Assembly (NCBI GenBank): GCA_039680605.1
Contig: JBDKTA010000044.1
Span: 161,839 to 225,838 of the forward strand
Source of the DNA: Planctomycetaceae bacterium
GTDB lineage: Bacteria; Planctomycetota; Phycisphaerae; SM23-33
DNA length: 64,000 bases
Direction: 5' to 3'
Shown here piece by piece: positions 42,465 to 49,920 of this stretch (position 1 is the stretch's first letter; every line of letters starts with the position of its first letter). The notes below the pieces were generated by a model that saw only the letters and a list, made by a program, of their open reading frames with translations, did no database searches and was not told the origin of the DNA. The position numbers and the translations under genes are program-made.

Positions 42465-43398
42465 TCAGGCGGTGGGCGGCGCCGGCGGCTGCGGCGATAA
42501 CGGCTGGAGCGATATCGGCAGAGGCGGAACGTCGTCATACCGGCGACGGCTGAAGGCTTGGGACCACTTGACGCGCCCGGTGGCCTGCATCAGCACGAAG
42601 AGCGTCAGGATGGCCCCGATGGTGATCGTCAGGCCCGTCTGACCGGGGTAAAAGAACGCGTACGAGAAGCATGGCTATGCCCATCGGCTGGCCGGTCATT
42701 GATGAGGCGTACTGCCACTGGGCCTTCATGCCGCTGCCGGATTGGACGGCCCGCTGCGAGGGGCTGCTGGAGCCCTTGGGGTAGTCGATCTCGCGAAAGT
42801 CCGTCGCGACGGAAAGCTGGAAGCGGCGCAGCTCGGTCATGGTCGTCGCCGAAGAGGCCCAGCCCGGCGCGTACAGCCAGACATTCTGGCCCAGCGTCGT
42901 GTAGCGAACCGTGACGCTGCGATTGCCCGGCGTCAGCGGAATGCCCAGGCGGCCGGACATCTTCTCCGCCCCCGACAGCGCCACGGGTTGGCCGTCCACC
43001 AGCACCTCCAGCGCGTCGAGCCGGCGGATCTCGCCAGGCATCTCGAACATAAGCCACAGCGGCTTGTCGCACTCGACGCCGTAGGTGGCGTCGAAGCCGG
43101 CCGTGAATGTGCTGAACCACAGCAGCCCCTTGTAGCGGTGCTCGTGCTTGAGGTCGACGGCGATGGCGCTGCTGTCGACGTCGCGCGTGCCCTCCTGCCC
43201 GCGCGCCAGGGCGGGCTTTTCGGCCACATACGGCGCCACCTGCCGCACCTCGGGCGGGCCGACGAGTTGGGCCATCTCGCGCTCCAGGTCGGTGCTGAGC
43301 GATTCGGTGCGCATCCATACCGCCCCGCCGAGAATCATCCAGGCCACGCTCACGCAGGCGAAGATCATCGCGACAGCGAAAAATCTCAAAACGCTCAT
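42465..43398 (-). pseudogene. CreD-like membrane protein gene, internally deleted and frameshifted
   Basis: The first ~215 codons (MSVLRFFAVAMIFACVSVAW...) encode an N-terminal helix and the large periplasmic domain seen in CreD-family proteins, ending at TGQPMGIAM near 42690. The expected block of transmembrane helices is missing. In another frame the sequence resumes with SYAFFYPGQTGLTITIGAI and LTLFVLMQATGRVKW, the last helix of the family, and ends at 42465. The upstream frame would instead read through to 42535 as a nonsense Asp/His-rich tail. AAGGA lies 7 bases before the ATG. In E. coli creD is regulated by CreBC; here the small regulator upstream may control it. Confidence 0.7.
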
Positions 43399-43470
43399 GG
43401 CAATTCCTTTCATAGGAGTTGTGAGTGGTGAGCTCACAGACAACTCACCACTCACCACTGTCTCTTCAGG

Positions 43471-43773
43471 TCACTTGGCCTTGTTCAGGATGCCTTGCAG
43501 GAGGTTAATGTAGTTCTCCAGGGCCTTGCGCCCTTTGGGCGTGATGGCGATGGTCGTGCGGGGCTTCTTGCCGACGAACTGCTTGTCGATGCGGATGAAG
43601 CCCGCCCGTTCGAGTGCGGCCGCGTGCGTCGAGAGGTTGCCGTCGGTCAGGGCGAGCTGGTCCTTGAGCTCGTTGAACTCGAGGGTCCCCACGCCGGCCA
43701 GCGTGGCCATCATCGCCAGGCGCGTACGCTGGTGGATGGTCTCGTCGATCAGGTTGTGCGGTTCTTTGGTCAA
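43471..43773 (-). CDS. Small winged-helix transcriptional regulator
   Basis: 100 residues. TRLAMMATLAGVGTLEFNEL, LALTDGNLSTHAAALERAGF and FVGKKPRTTIAITPKGRKAL form the helix-turn-helix and beta-wing of a stand-alone regulator related to ArsR/MarR (HTH_27 type). In many bacteria this family is encoded beside CreD-like or small membrane proteins, as here. A TTG start at 43773 gives the homologous N-terminus (TKEPHNLIDETIHQ). It lies 72 bp upstream of the broken CreD-like gene on the same strand. Confidence 0.8.
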   Translation of the reverse strand: MTKEPHNLIDETIHQRTRLAMMATLAGVGTLEFNELKDQLALTDGNLSTHAAALERAGFIRIDKQFVGKKPRTTIAITPKGRKALENYINLLQGILNKAK

Positions 43774-43791
43774 GGTCTCACTGACAACAAC

Positions 43792-43994
43792 TTTCCACGA
43801 ATGACACGAATGAACAACGGGATCGCAGGACAGGGATGAACGGATGAGACGAGAACCGTTAGCGGCGGAGCTTGCTCCGCGCGGTTTCCGGCGCCGGGGA
43901 AGACACCGCGTCGAGCAAGCTCGACCGCTGAGGGTGCTTTTCCCCTGGTTGTTTCCTGTTGTTTCATTCGTGTCATTCGTGACATTCGTGGACT
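43792..43994. repeat. Inverted 9-nt arrays enclosing foldback repeat copy B
   Basis: Left arm CCACGAATGACACGAATGAA at 43795-43815 and right arm CGTGTCATTCGTGACATTCG at 43969-43990 are inverted. Inside, copy B of the GTTAGCGGCGG foldback element lies at 43858-43931, with the right end altered to CGACCGCTGA. This nested arrangement separates two genes of one putative operon. Confidence 0.75.
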
Positions 43995-44011
43995 AATGTT
44001 TTTCCCGGGTC

Positions 44012-44557
44012 CTACCCGCCGTAGCGGATGCGGACGACGATGCCGTAGAGAATGTGCATCGCGCCGAAGGTCAGGCCCAGCGCCCAGTACGGGTCGGCCT
44101 GGAACCAGGCGGCCGTCACCAGGCCCGAGAGAATGAACGCCGCACCGAGCACGCGCACCTCCGGCGGGCTGAACTCGCCCAGTTGCCACAGGGCCACGCC
44201 GTAGAAGCACATCCAGATGACCGGGATGAGCCCCCACTCATTGGGCAGCACGTTCCACCACCAGCGCCCCGCAATCACCAGCGTCAGGCCCACCCCCGCA
44301 ACCAGGCACGGCAGAATCGTCAGGGCGATACGCTTCTTGACGCTCGACCAGGCCGGCATGCCCTGACGCCGCTCGCGGACGTGCGTCAGCAGCAGCACGC
44401 CGCCGGCCGCCAGCACGAGCACGCCCGCCCAGACAGCCAGGTTGATCCACATGGCCGTGCGCGCGTCGCAGTGGCCGCAGACCCAACTGTCGATCGCCAA
44501 CCCGGCCAAGGCCACCAGCCCGGCCCAGATGCCCGACAACCCGCTGGCGACCTTCAA
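44012..44557 (-). CDS. Polytopic membrane protein of unknown function
   Basis: 181 residues with about five hydrophobic helices, for example WAGVLVLAAGGVLLLTHV, TILPCLVAGVGLTLVIAGRW and VRVLGAAFILSGLVTAAWF. It ends in LTFGAMHILYGIVVRIRYGG, a pattern common in small proteins encoded next to the HTH_27-type regulator. The proposed start is TTG at 44557 (MKVASGLSG); the true start could be further in. The region upstream is occupied by the YhcG-type remnant on the other strand, so the 5' end may have been disturbed. Confidence 0.7.
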   Translation of the reverse strand: MKVASGLSGIWAGLVALAGLAIDSWVCGHCDARTAMWINLAVWAGVLVLAAGGVLLLTHVRERRQGMPAWSSVKKRIALTILPCLVAGVGLTLVIAGRWWWNVLPNEWGLIPVIWMCFYGVALWQLGEFSPPEVRVLGAAFILSGLVTAAWFQADPYWALGLTFGAMHILYGIVVRIRYGG

Positions 44558-44560
44558 AGG

Positions 44561-45407
44561 GAGTTTCCGAGGATGTCAGGATTGTCCTCCTCTAATCTAT
44601 GGCGGATGCGAGCGTTTTACTTGGCTTACGCTTTCCGGCAAGATCTCGCACAGCCTGTGCGAGAAGGTTCGTCCAGGAAAGATCTCGCACAAGCTGTGCG
44701 AGAATTGACTTCAGTAGCTATGCCGCAAGCTGTTCTGAGTATTCCGTGGGGGCATAACATCCTGCTGATTGAGAAGCTGGAGCAGCACGAGCATCGCCTC
44801 TGGTACGCGCAACAAGCATCGGCCAACGGCTGGTCGCGGTCGATGCTCCTGCACTGGATTGAATCGGACCTCTACGCTCGCCAGGGCAAGGCCGTCACAA
44901 ACTTCAAAACCGCTTTACCCGCCCCGCAGTCGGACCTGGCCAGCGAACTTGTGAAGGACCCCTACACCTTCGACTTCCTCACGCTGCGCACCGACGCGGC
45001 GGAACGCGATCTCGAACAAGGCCTGCTCGGCCACATACGAAAGTTCCTCCTGGAACTTGGCGCCGGGTTCGCCTTCGTCGGCCAACAGGTCCCTCTGGGC
45101 TGTGGACGACTTGCTGCGCCATCCTGACGACAAGTCCTCCATCGGCCTGATCCTTTGCAAGACCCGCAGCCGCGTTGTCGCCGAGTATGCGCTGCGCGAT
45201 GTAGCCAAACCGGTGGGGGTGGCTCGATACTTGACCAAACTTGTCGAGTCTTTGCCCAAGACGCTCCGAGGGAGTCTGCCCACCGTCAAGCAAATAGAGG
45301 CAGGCCTGAAAGACCTGAACGGCGCGCCCGGACACCAGCCGAGCGCCGGCCGATCAGTCCTTCTCCAGTACCGACGCTCGGACGTAAACCCGCCGACCCG
45401 GGAGTGA
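44561..45407 (+). pseudogene. YhcG-type PD-(D/E)XK nuclease remnant, catalytic core deleted
   Basis: The fragment starts without a proper N-terminus at GLSSSNLWRMRAFYLAY. It runs well through IPWGHNILLIEKL, WYAQQASANGWSRSM, DLYARQGKAVTNF and HIRKFLLELGAGFAFVGQQV up to about 45095. There the frame changes and the sequence jumps to AVDDLLRHPDDKSSIGLILC, EYALRDVAKPVGVARY and LPKTLRGSLPTVKQIE. In intact YhcG/DUF1016 proteins about 40 residues lie between these parts, holding the nuclease active site. Their loss plus the frameshift makes the protein inactive. Family members are linked to anti-phage and DNA-repair islands. Confidence 0.85.
44644..44703. repeat. Two 21-bp palindromes inside the YhcG remnant
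   Basis: TCTCGCACAG-C-CTGTGCGAGA at 44644-44664 and TCTCGCACA-AGC-TGTGCGAGA at 44683-44703, 39 bp apart and in frame. They encode the repeated DLAQ(P/A)VRE. Confidence 0.85.
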
Positions 45408-45631
45408 TTCTCCAGCAACGCCTTTTCGGAGGCGGTCAGGCGGATGTTGACTTGCTTCGTGCGCTCGCCCGCGCGGCCTGCAGTCGGGGGACGCTCTCCA
45501 TCCTCCAGCATCGTTGCCACGGTCAGTACCAGGCCTTCTGGAACAGAGGCAATGCAAGCCGCCGGAGTTTTGCCGTCTCCGTACGTGTGAGGTAGAACCC
45601 CCGCCAAAACCATTGTCCATCCTCCAACCAC
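45349..45631 (-). pseudogene. Possible ribbon-helix-helix protein fragment
   Basis: The minus strand can encode ERTKQVNIRLTASEKALLEN and a short GFTS helix turn, like the RHH proteins of mobilization (MobC) or antitoxin type. The ~50 preceding residues and what follows (RRYWRRTDRPALG) are not recognisable, and no clear start or domain end exists. It lies in the decayed strip between the nuclease remnant and the antiporter. It may be a relic of a mobile element. Confidence 0.3.
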
Positions 45632-45776
45632 AATGACGATCTCACACTATGCGGGCGTCCGGTCTTGGTAGTATTATGCAGAGACCAAGGGGGATGCCTG
45701 ACTGCGGCGAGCTTCTACCAAGGGATCGGCTACGGGAGAAGGGCTGCACGGAACTCGCTACCGGAGTGATTGACGT

Positions 45777-47237
45777 ATGAATGAGGTCTATATCGTTGTG
45801 CCGCTGATCCTGGTGGTGGTCGTTCTGGTAGCCGCCTTGCTTGACCGCTGGAGCGTGCCTGTGATTCTTATCGCACTGGGATCGGGCATCATTTTTGGCA
45901 GCGATGTTTTGAACCTGTGGGACTTCAGTGATGTGAACCTGACCAACCAAGCCGCCAATATGGCATTGGTCTTCATCCTGTTCCACGGAGGGTTCAGCAC
46001 ACGGCGCGAGAATCTCCGCTCTGTCGCACTCCCGGCTGGGGGTCTGGCAACTTGGGGCGTCATCCTTACAGCCTTGACGACTTTTTTGGTTACTTGGGGC
46101 CTGCTGGGGTGGCAACTTGAGAACTCAATGCTGCTGGCCGTGGTAGTCTCCTCGACCGATGCGGCCGCGACCTTTTCAACTCTTCGCCGCCAGTCGCTGT
46201 CCTCCGAGGTTTCCTCCACTCTGGAGATCGAGAGCGCCGCCAATGACCCTATGGCTATCCTCCTGACGATTGCAGCCATACAGGCGTTTACGGTTGGCGA
46301 TGCACAGTGGTATCTTGTGGTTTTGTCTTTCATCTGGAAGTTTGTTGCCGGCATAGGCATCGGGGCGGCGCTGGGCCGAACTGCGGTCTGGTTGTTCAAC
46401 CGCCTCAGGCCTCAGGACAGGGGACATTACTACGTGCTGACGGTGGGTGTGGTTTTGTTGATCTTCGGCCTGGCAGAACTGGCCCGGAGCAGCGCCATGT
46501 TGGCGGTGTTTGTCGCCGGCTACATCATGGGTAATCGGCCGTTTGTCCACAAGCAAGGCGTGACAAACTTCGTCTCAGCGTTTTCCACCGTTGCGGAAAT
46601 CAGCATGTTCGTATTGATGGGGTTGCTGGTCTACCCACACCAGTGGTCGGACCTGTGGGTGCAAGGCATCGTGTTGTTTCTGGTCCTTAGCTTTGTGGCC
46701 CGGCCAGTTGCTGTGTGGCTGGGGACGTTGGGCATGGGACTGAGCGCCAGGAATAGGGTCTTCATCTCCTGGGCCGGATTACGAGGCGCCGTGCCGATCA
46801 TTTTGGCCACCTATCCGATGGCCGCCGGGCTGGAGGTGGGGAGGGAAATATTCAATGTGGTCTTCTTCGTGGTGATGCTGTCAGTGGCCATCCAGGGTTC
46901 GAGCTTAGGTGCGTTGGCCAGATGGCTCAGGCTTTCGACGCAGGCACGTCCAAAATCGCTGTACAACCTCGAGCTTGTAACGATGGCGCAGAGCGATATG
47001 GATCTTATCGTGGTTGACCTGCCCGGCCCACAGGGCGCGCCTGGCCCACGAGTTGCCGATCTGAAATTGCCGCCGGGTTGCGTTATCACGCTGATCACGC
47101 GGGGCAGCGAGGTTATCGCGCCGAAAGGCGATACCCATCTGCAGGGGTGGGACCAGATAACAGTGCTGGCACACATCAAGGACGAAGCGCGTATTCGCGA
47201 GACACTGCTTCATGAGAACCGGTCAGACGTTGGCTAA
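45777..47237 (+). CDS. nhaP2: K+/H+ antiporter, NhaP2/CvrA type
   Basis: 486 residues. About 12 membrane helices of the CPA1 family span residues ~1-400. Conserved patches are NMALVFILFHGGFSTRRENL, the STDAAATFSTLR region and ESAANDPMAI (the Asn-Asp ion-binding pair), plus SWAGLRGAVPIILATYP. Residues ~405-480 form a TrkA-C-like cytoplasmic domain (VADLKLPPGCVITLITRGSE), as in NhaP2. It exchanges K+ or Na+ for protons across the inner membrane. GGAG lies upstream of the ATG. It is likely monocistronic. Confidence 0.92.
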   Translation: MNEVYIVVPLILVVVVLVAALLDRWSVPVILIALGSGIIFGSDVLNLWDFSDVNLTNQAANMALVFILFHGGFSTRRENLRSVALPAGGLATWGVILTALTTFLVTWGLLGWQLENSMLLAVVVSSTDAAATFSTLRRQSLSSEVSSTLEIESAANDPMAILLTIAAIQAFTVGDAQWYLVVLSFIWKFVAGIGIGAALGRTAVWLFNRLRPQDRGHYYVLTVGVVLLIFGLAELARSSAMLAVFVAGYIMGNRPFVHKQGVTNFVSAFSTVAEISMFVLMGLLVYPHQWSDLWVQGIVLFLVLSFVARPVAVWLGTLGMGLSARNRVFISWAGLRGAVPIILATYPMAAGLEVGREIFNVVFFVVMLSVAIQGSSLGALARWLRLSTQARPKSLYNLELVTMAQSDMDLIVVDLPGPQGAPGPRVADLKLPPGCVITLITRGSEVIAPKGDTHLQGWDQITVLAHIKDEARIRETLLHENRSDVG

Positions 47238-47297
47238 ATGACAGTGCATAAGGAATAAAGCCGGGCAGTGCCTTCCTGGCAGATACGCTCACCGGTA

Positions 47298-47373
47298 CTG
47301 ACCGGTAGACGAACCGCAGGAATCGCTGCCTACTGGTCGACCGGCAGGTGGACAGGTCGGAGATGGGGTAGCG
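47298..47373 (-). pseudogene. Decayed copy of the DUF1854 gene 3' end
   Basis: Read on the minus strand it gives RYPISDLSTC...RQRFLRFVY, close to the end of the DUF1854 gene at 49372 (NRYLIPDVSALPGDQQQRFL, then RFIYW). DNA runs such as CGCAGGAATCGCTGC and GGGTAGCGG are shared. It carries small gaps, and the stop codon is changed. It has no other part of the gene. Its distal position mirrors the URO-D fragment at 14668. Confidence 0.65.
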
Positions 47374-47815
47374 GGGTGGCGGGTATTGATGAAACCTTTG
47401 GCTTACAGGAGCGTTTCGTGATTTGTCCTCTATCCCCAGGCAGCTCCATAAAGATTTGACTATGACGGGTTGATAGTCTATACTTAAATCTGTTGAGGCT
47501 CCCCGCCATGTATGATCGATTTTATATAAGAGCTCGCGGTAATCTCTCCAGTGCCAGTGGCTATTTGCGCTGCGCCGCTGGCAGGTCTTGAGCCGCCCGG
47601 TTCGCTGACGGTTTTCTCTAATTCTCTTCTCAAGCCCTTCCAGCGGCGTTCGATGCAGGAGATCGGCATGTGCTTGGCCGTCTTCCTGTCAGCCCCGTTG
47701 CCTTCCACATGAATCGTGCCGCTAAAAAGGTTTTTTCGCGGCTCGCGTGCTCCGGGGGCGTTTCGGGACGCCACCGTTTGAATTCTTTGCAACAATGACA
47801 GCGAAGGAGAATGCC
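47374..47815. other. Gene-free stretch
   Basis: It includes an AT-rich patch (47450-47530) and nothing that I can assign. A promoter for the gene at 47816 would be here. Confidence 0.5.
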
Positions 47816-48658
47816 GTGAAAATCGGAATTCAACAAACGACGTTGGGAGAAGTCAGCCTTGCCAGATGCTTTCTCCGCGCCAAGCGAGCCGGGGCCGACG
47901 GCGTGGGTTTGTGCTATCGCACTGCGGCGGATGCCGCTCTTCTGGAAGACCCCGCCCATGCGGCGAAGGTGCGCAGGCTTGTCGAACGGTACAGACTGGC
48001 CGTTACCGGTCTGCACTTGGGTGTTCTGTGTGCAGAGCCCTCCCTGATCGGTCCCGATTCCTCCCTGGTTGCCCGATCGCAAGAGTTGATCCGCCGGGCG
48101 ATTGCAGTGGCGGCGAGTGTGGGCGGGGTGGATGTGATCGTCCCGTTCTATGGGCGCAATCGCATTGAACTGCCCAAGGAACTCGACACGGCCGCGGCGT
48201 CAATGTCCGCTCTGGCGCCGGCAGCGGAGGACCAGGGCCTGATGCTCGCGGTGGAGAGCAGCCTCCATCTAGGCCAGATCGAGAGCCTCTTAGGCGGATG
48301 CTGCAGTGATTCCGTGCAGGTGTGCCTGGATGTGGGAGACGTGACAGCCTGCCGTCGCGACTCGGCCGACATGATTCTGGGGCTGGGAAGAGACCGGGTG
48401 GCGCAAGTCCACATCAAGGATGTCTGCCTTGTTAGCGGGCTTCCGCCAGATTTCAACGTTCGCCTGGGGCACGGAAGCGTCTGCTTTGGTGCAGTGGCCC
48501 ATGCGCTGCGGAGCGTGGAATACGAGGGGTGGCTGGTTCTGGAAACGCCGCCTGGTGACGAGCGTGGCGCGATCACAGCCGCGCACGTTCAAGACGCTCG
48601 GGCTCTGTTGCCCGGAAGGCAGGCCTCCGATTCGGGCAGTGTGGCTCTTCGAGCTTAA
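47816..48658 (+). CDS. Sugar-phosphate isomerase/epimerase-like TIM-barrel protein
   Basis: 280 residues with the AP-endonuclease-2/xylose-isomerase-like barrel. KIGIQQTTLGEVSLARCFLR opens the first strand. A conserved Glu lies in LMLAVESSLHLG, Asp in VQVCLDVGDVT, His-Lys-Asp in VAQVHIKDV, and the last Glu in GWLVLETPPG. These form the metal site used by inosose, tagatose and related epimerases. The GTG at 47816 is preceded by AAGGAG with a 6-base spacer, better than an ATG seven codons earlier. It is first in a three-gene block whose flanks carry DUF1854 3' ends. The substrate is unknown. Confidence 0.85.
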   Translation: MKIGIQQTTLGEVSLARCFLRAKRAGADGVGLCYRTAADAALLEDPAHAAKVRRLVERYRLAVTGLHLGVLCAEPSLIGPDSSLVARSQELIRRAIAVAASVGGVDVIVPFYGRNRIELPKELDTAAASMSALAPAAEDQGLMLAVESSLHLGQIESLLGGCCSDSVQVCLDVGDVTACRRDSADMILGLGRDRVAQVHIKDVCLVSGLPPDFNVRLGHGSVCFGAVAHALRSVEYEGWLVLETPPGDERGAITAAHVQDARALLPGRQASDSGSVALRA

Positions 48659-48668
48659 GGCGTGCCCT

Positions 48669-48875
48669 ATGATCGGGTCTATCCAACATCACAATGGGCA
48701 CCAGTGGTACAAATGCCCGGTGTGCGGCTATGCAATCCGCGCCGGCCTGCAATGGCACTTTCAGGAGCTTTGCTGTAGCGGGTGCGACACCTATTTGCGG
48801 TATGAGTGCAAGGAACACGGGATGGGCCGATGGGTCCAGATCGGCGCCCTTACAGCACGGGAGCAGGTCCCATGA
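48669..48875 (+). CDS. Small two-CxxC zinc-ribbon protein
   Basis: 68 residues. Two CxxC knuckles (CPVC at 17-20 and CSGC further on) with HHNGHQWYKC and FQELCCSG between them suggest a single bound zinc. No DNA-binding motif stands out. It starts 11 bases after the barrel gene stop, and its own stop overlaps the start of the next gene (ATGA at 48872), so it is genuinely cotranslated. Function unknown; it may be an adaptor for the following TPR-like protein. Confidence 0.75.
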   Translation: MIGSIQHHNGHQWYKCPVCGYAIRAGLQWHFQELCCSGCDTYLRYECKEHGMGRWVQIGALTAREQVP

Positions 48876-49363
48876 CAAGTAAACATGCCGGCCCAACGAT
48901 GGACAGCCTTCTGCAACGATTGAAAGAAGATCGCCCAAACGCCGCCGCGGGCCTTGCCGCGTCCACGGAGCCCTCGTCTATGGATTTACTAAACGCCTAC
49001 GGAGTAGGCCTGCTGCGGTTGGGCAAAATATATGAGGCCTTGACGGTCTTCAATGAGATTGCGTTGGATTCTCGCACACTGTGCGTGAAGTGCGACGTGC
49101 CTGACCGCGTCAAAAGGAACTTGGCCACGGCACGTTTGATGGCGCGAAACCCATTGGGTTGCCTGGAAGTCTTACGGATGGTTGGTGACAGGAAGAATGA
49201 GCACTGCTGCCGGCTCCGAGAAGTGGTCCACGCCTGGAATCGGTCGTTGCCGTTTCTGCACAGACTGGCTTGGCGCCTGGGCGTCCTCCCAAAAAAGATG
49301 ATTCGGCTGGATTTCATCCCAGGGGAACTCGACGGAGACGGCCCGGATACAGTGGTCGCGTGA
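48872..49363 (+). CDS. TPR-like protein of unknown function
   Basis: 163 residues. Residues ~35-110 are helical with NAYGVGLLRLGKIYEALTVF, the pattern of a tetratricopeptide helix pair, and LATARLMARNPLGCLEVL in the next pair. The rest, with several Cys and basic residues, is not assignable. It is coupled to the zinc-ribbon gene by ATGA. It converges on the DUF1854 gene with only 8 bp between the two stops. Confidence 0.75.
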   Translation: MTSKHAGPTMDSLLQRLKEDRPNAAAGLAASTEPSSMDLLNAYGVGLLRLGKIYEALTVFNEIALDSRTLCVKCDVPDRVKRNLATARLMARNPLGCLEVLRMVGDRKNEHCCRLREVVHAWNRSLPFLHRLAWRLGVLPKKMIRLDFIPGELDGDGPDTVVA

Positions 49364-49371
49364 ACTCCGCG

Positions 49372-49920
49372 TCACCAGTAGATAAATCGCAGGAATCGCT
49401 GCTGCTGGTCGCCCGGAAGGGCCGAGACGTCCGGGATGAGGTAGCGGTTTTCGTCGATGTCGATGAGGACCTTGCCGCGATGGCCGTAGTCGACGGCGCT
49501 GGTCTGCTGCCAGCGGATCAGGAAGCTGCGCGGGCCCTTGTCGGTCTGCACCTCGACGCCGATGAGGCCGAACTGCCAGGCCATGGCGTCGATCCCGCGG
49601 ATGACGGGCACGAAATACCGCTTGGACAGCGCGTGGCGCACGAGCTGCGCCTGCTCGGGCGGGAACTCGTTGAGGTCGCGGATGATCCCGATCTCGATCT
49701 CGCCGCCGCTGTGCGAGTGGATCAACGAGACGTAGCCGTCCGGGTGCCCCACCGGGAAGGCGTAGGCGGCGAACACCCCGCCGTAGATCCGCTCGCCCAC
49801 GATCGTCACGTGCATCGCCGACATGTTGCCCAGGTGGATGCGGCACATGTCCGGCGTCAGAAACCGCGTGATGGTCGGGTCCGGCCCGATCCGCTCGTTG
49901 TTCTTTTCGACCGCGCTCAT
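49372..49920 (-). CDS. DUF1854-family protein
   Basis: 182 residues: RIHLGNMSAMHVTIVGERIY, YVSLIHSHSGGEIEIGIIRD, GVEVQTDKGPRSFLIRW, then NRYLIPDVSALPGDQQQRFL. The family is typically encoded beside an ABC exporter in organisms that make cyanophycin and has been labelled cyanophycin-metabolism-associated. No biochemical role is established. It overlaps the ABC exporter stop by 4 bases (ATGA at 49917). No cyanophycin synthetase is present in the window. A decayed copy of its 3' end lies at 47298. Confidence 0.85.
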   Translation of the reverse strand: MSAVEKNNERIGPDPTITRFLTPDMCRIHLGNMSAMHVTIVGERIYGGVFAAYAFPVGHPDGYVSLIHSHSGGEIEIGIIRDLNEFPPEQAQLVRHALSKRYFVPVIRGIDAMAWQFGLIGVEVQTDKGPRSFLIRWQQTSAVDYGHRGKVLIDIDENRYLIPDVSALPGDQQQRFLRFIYW

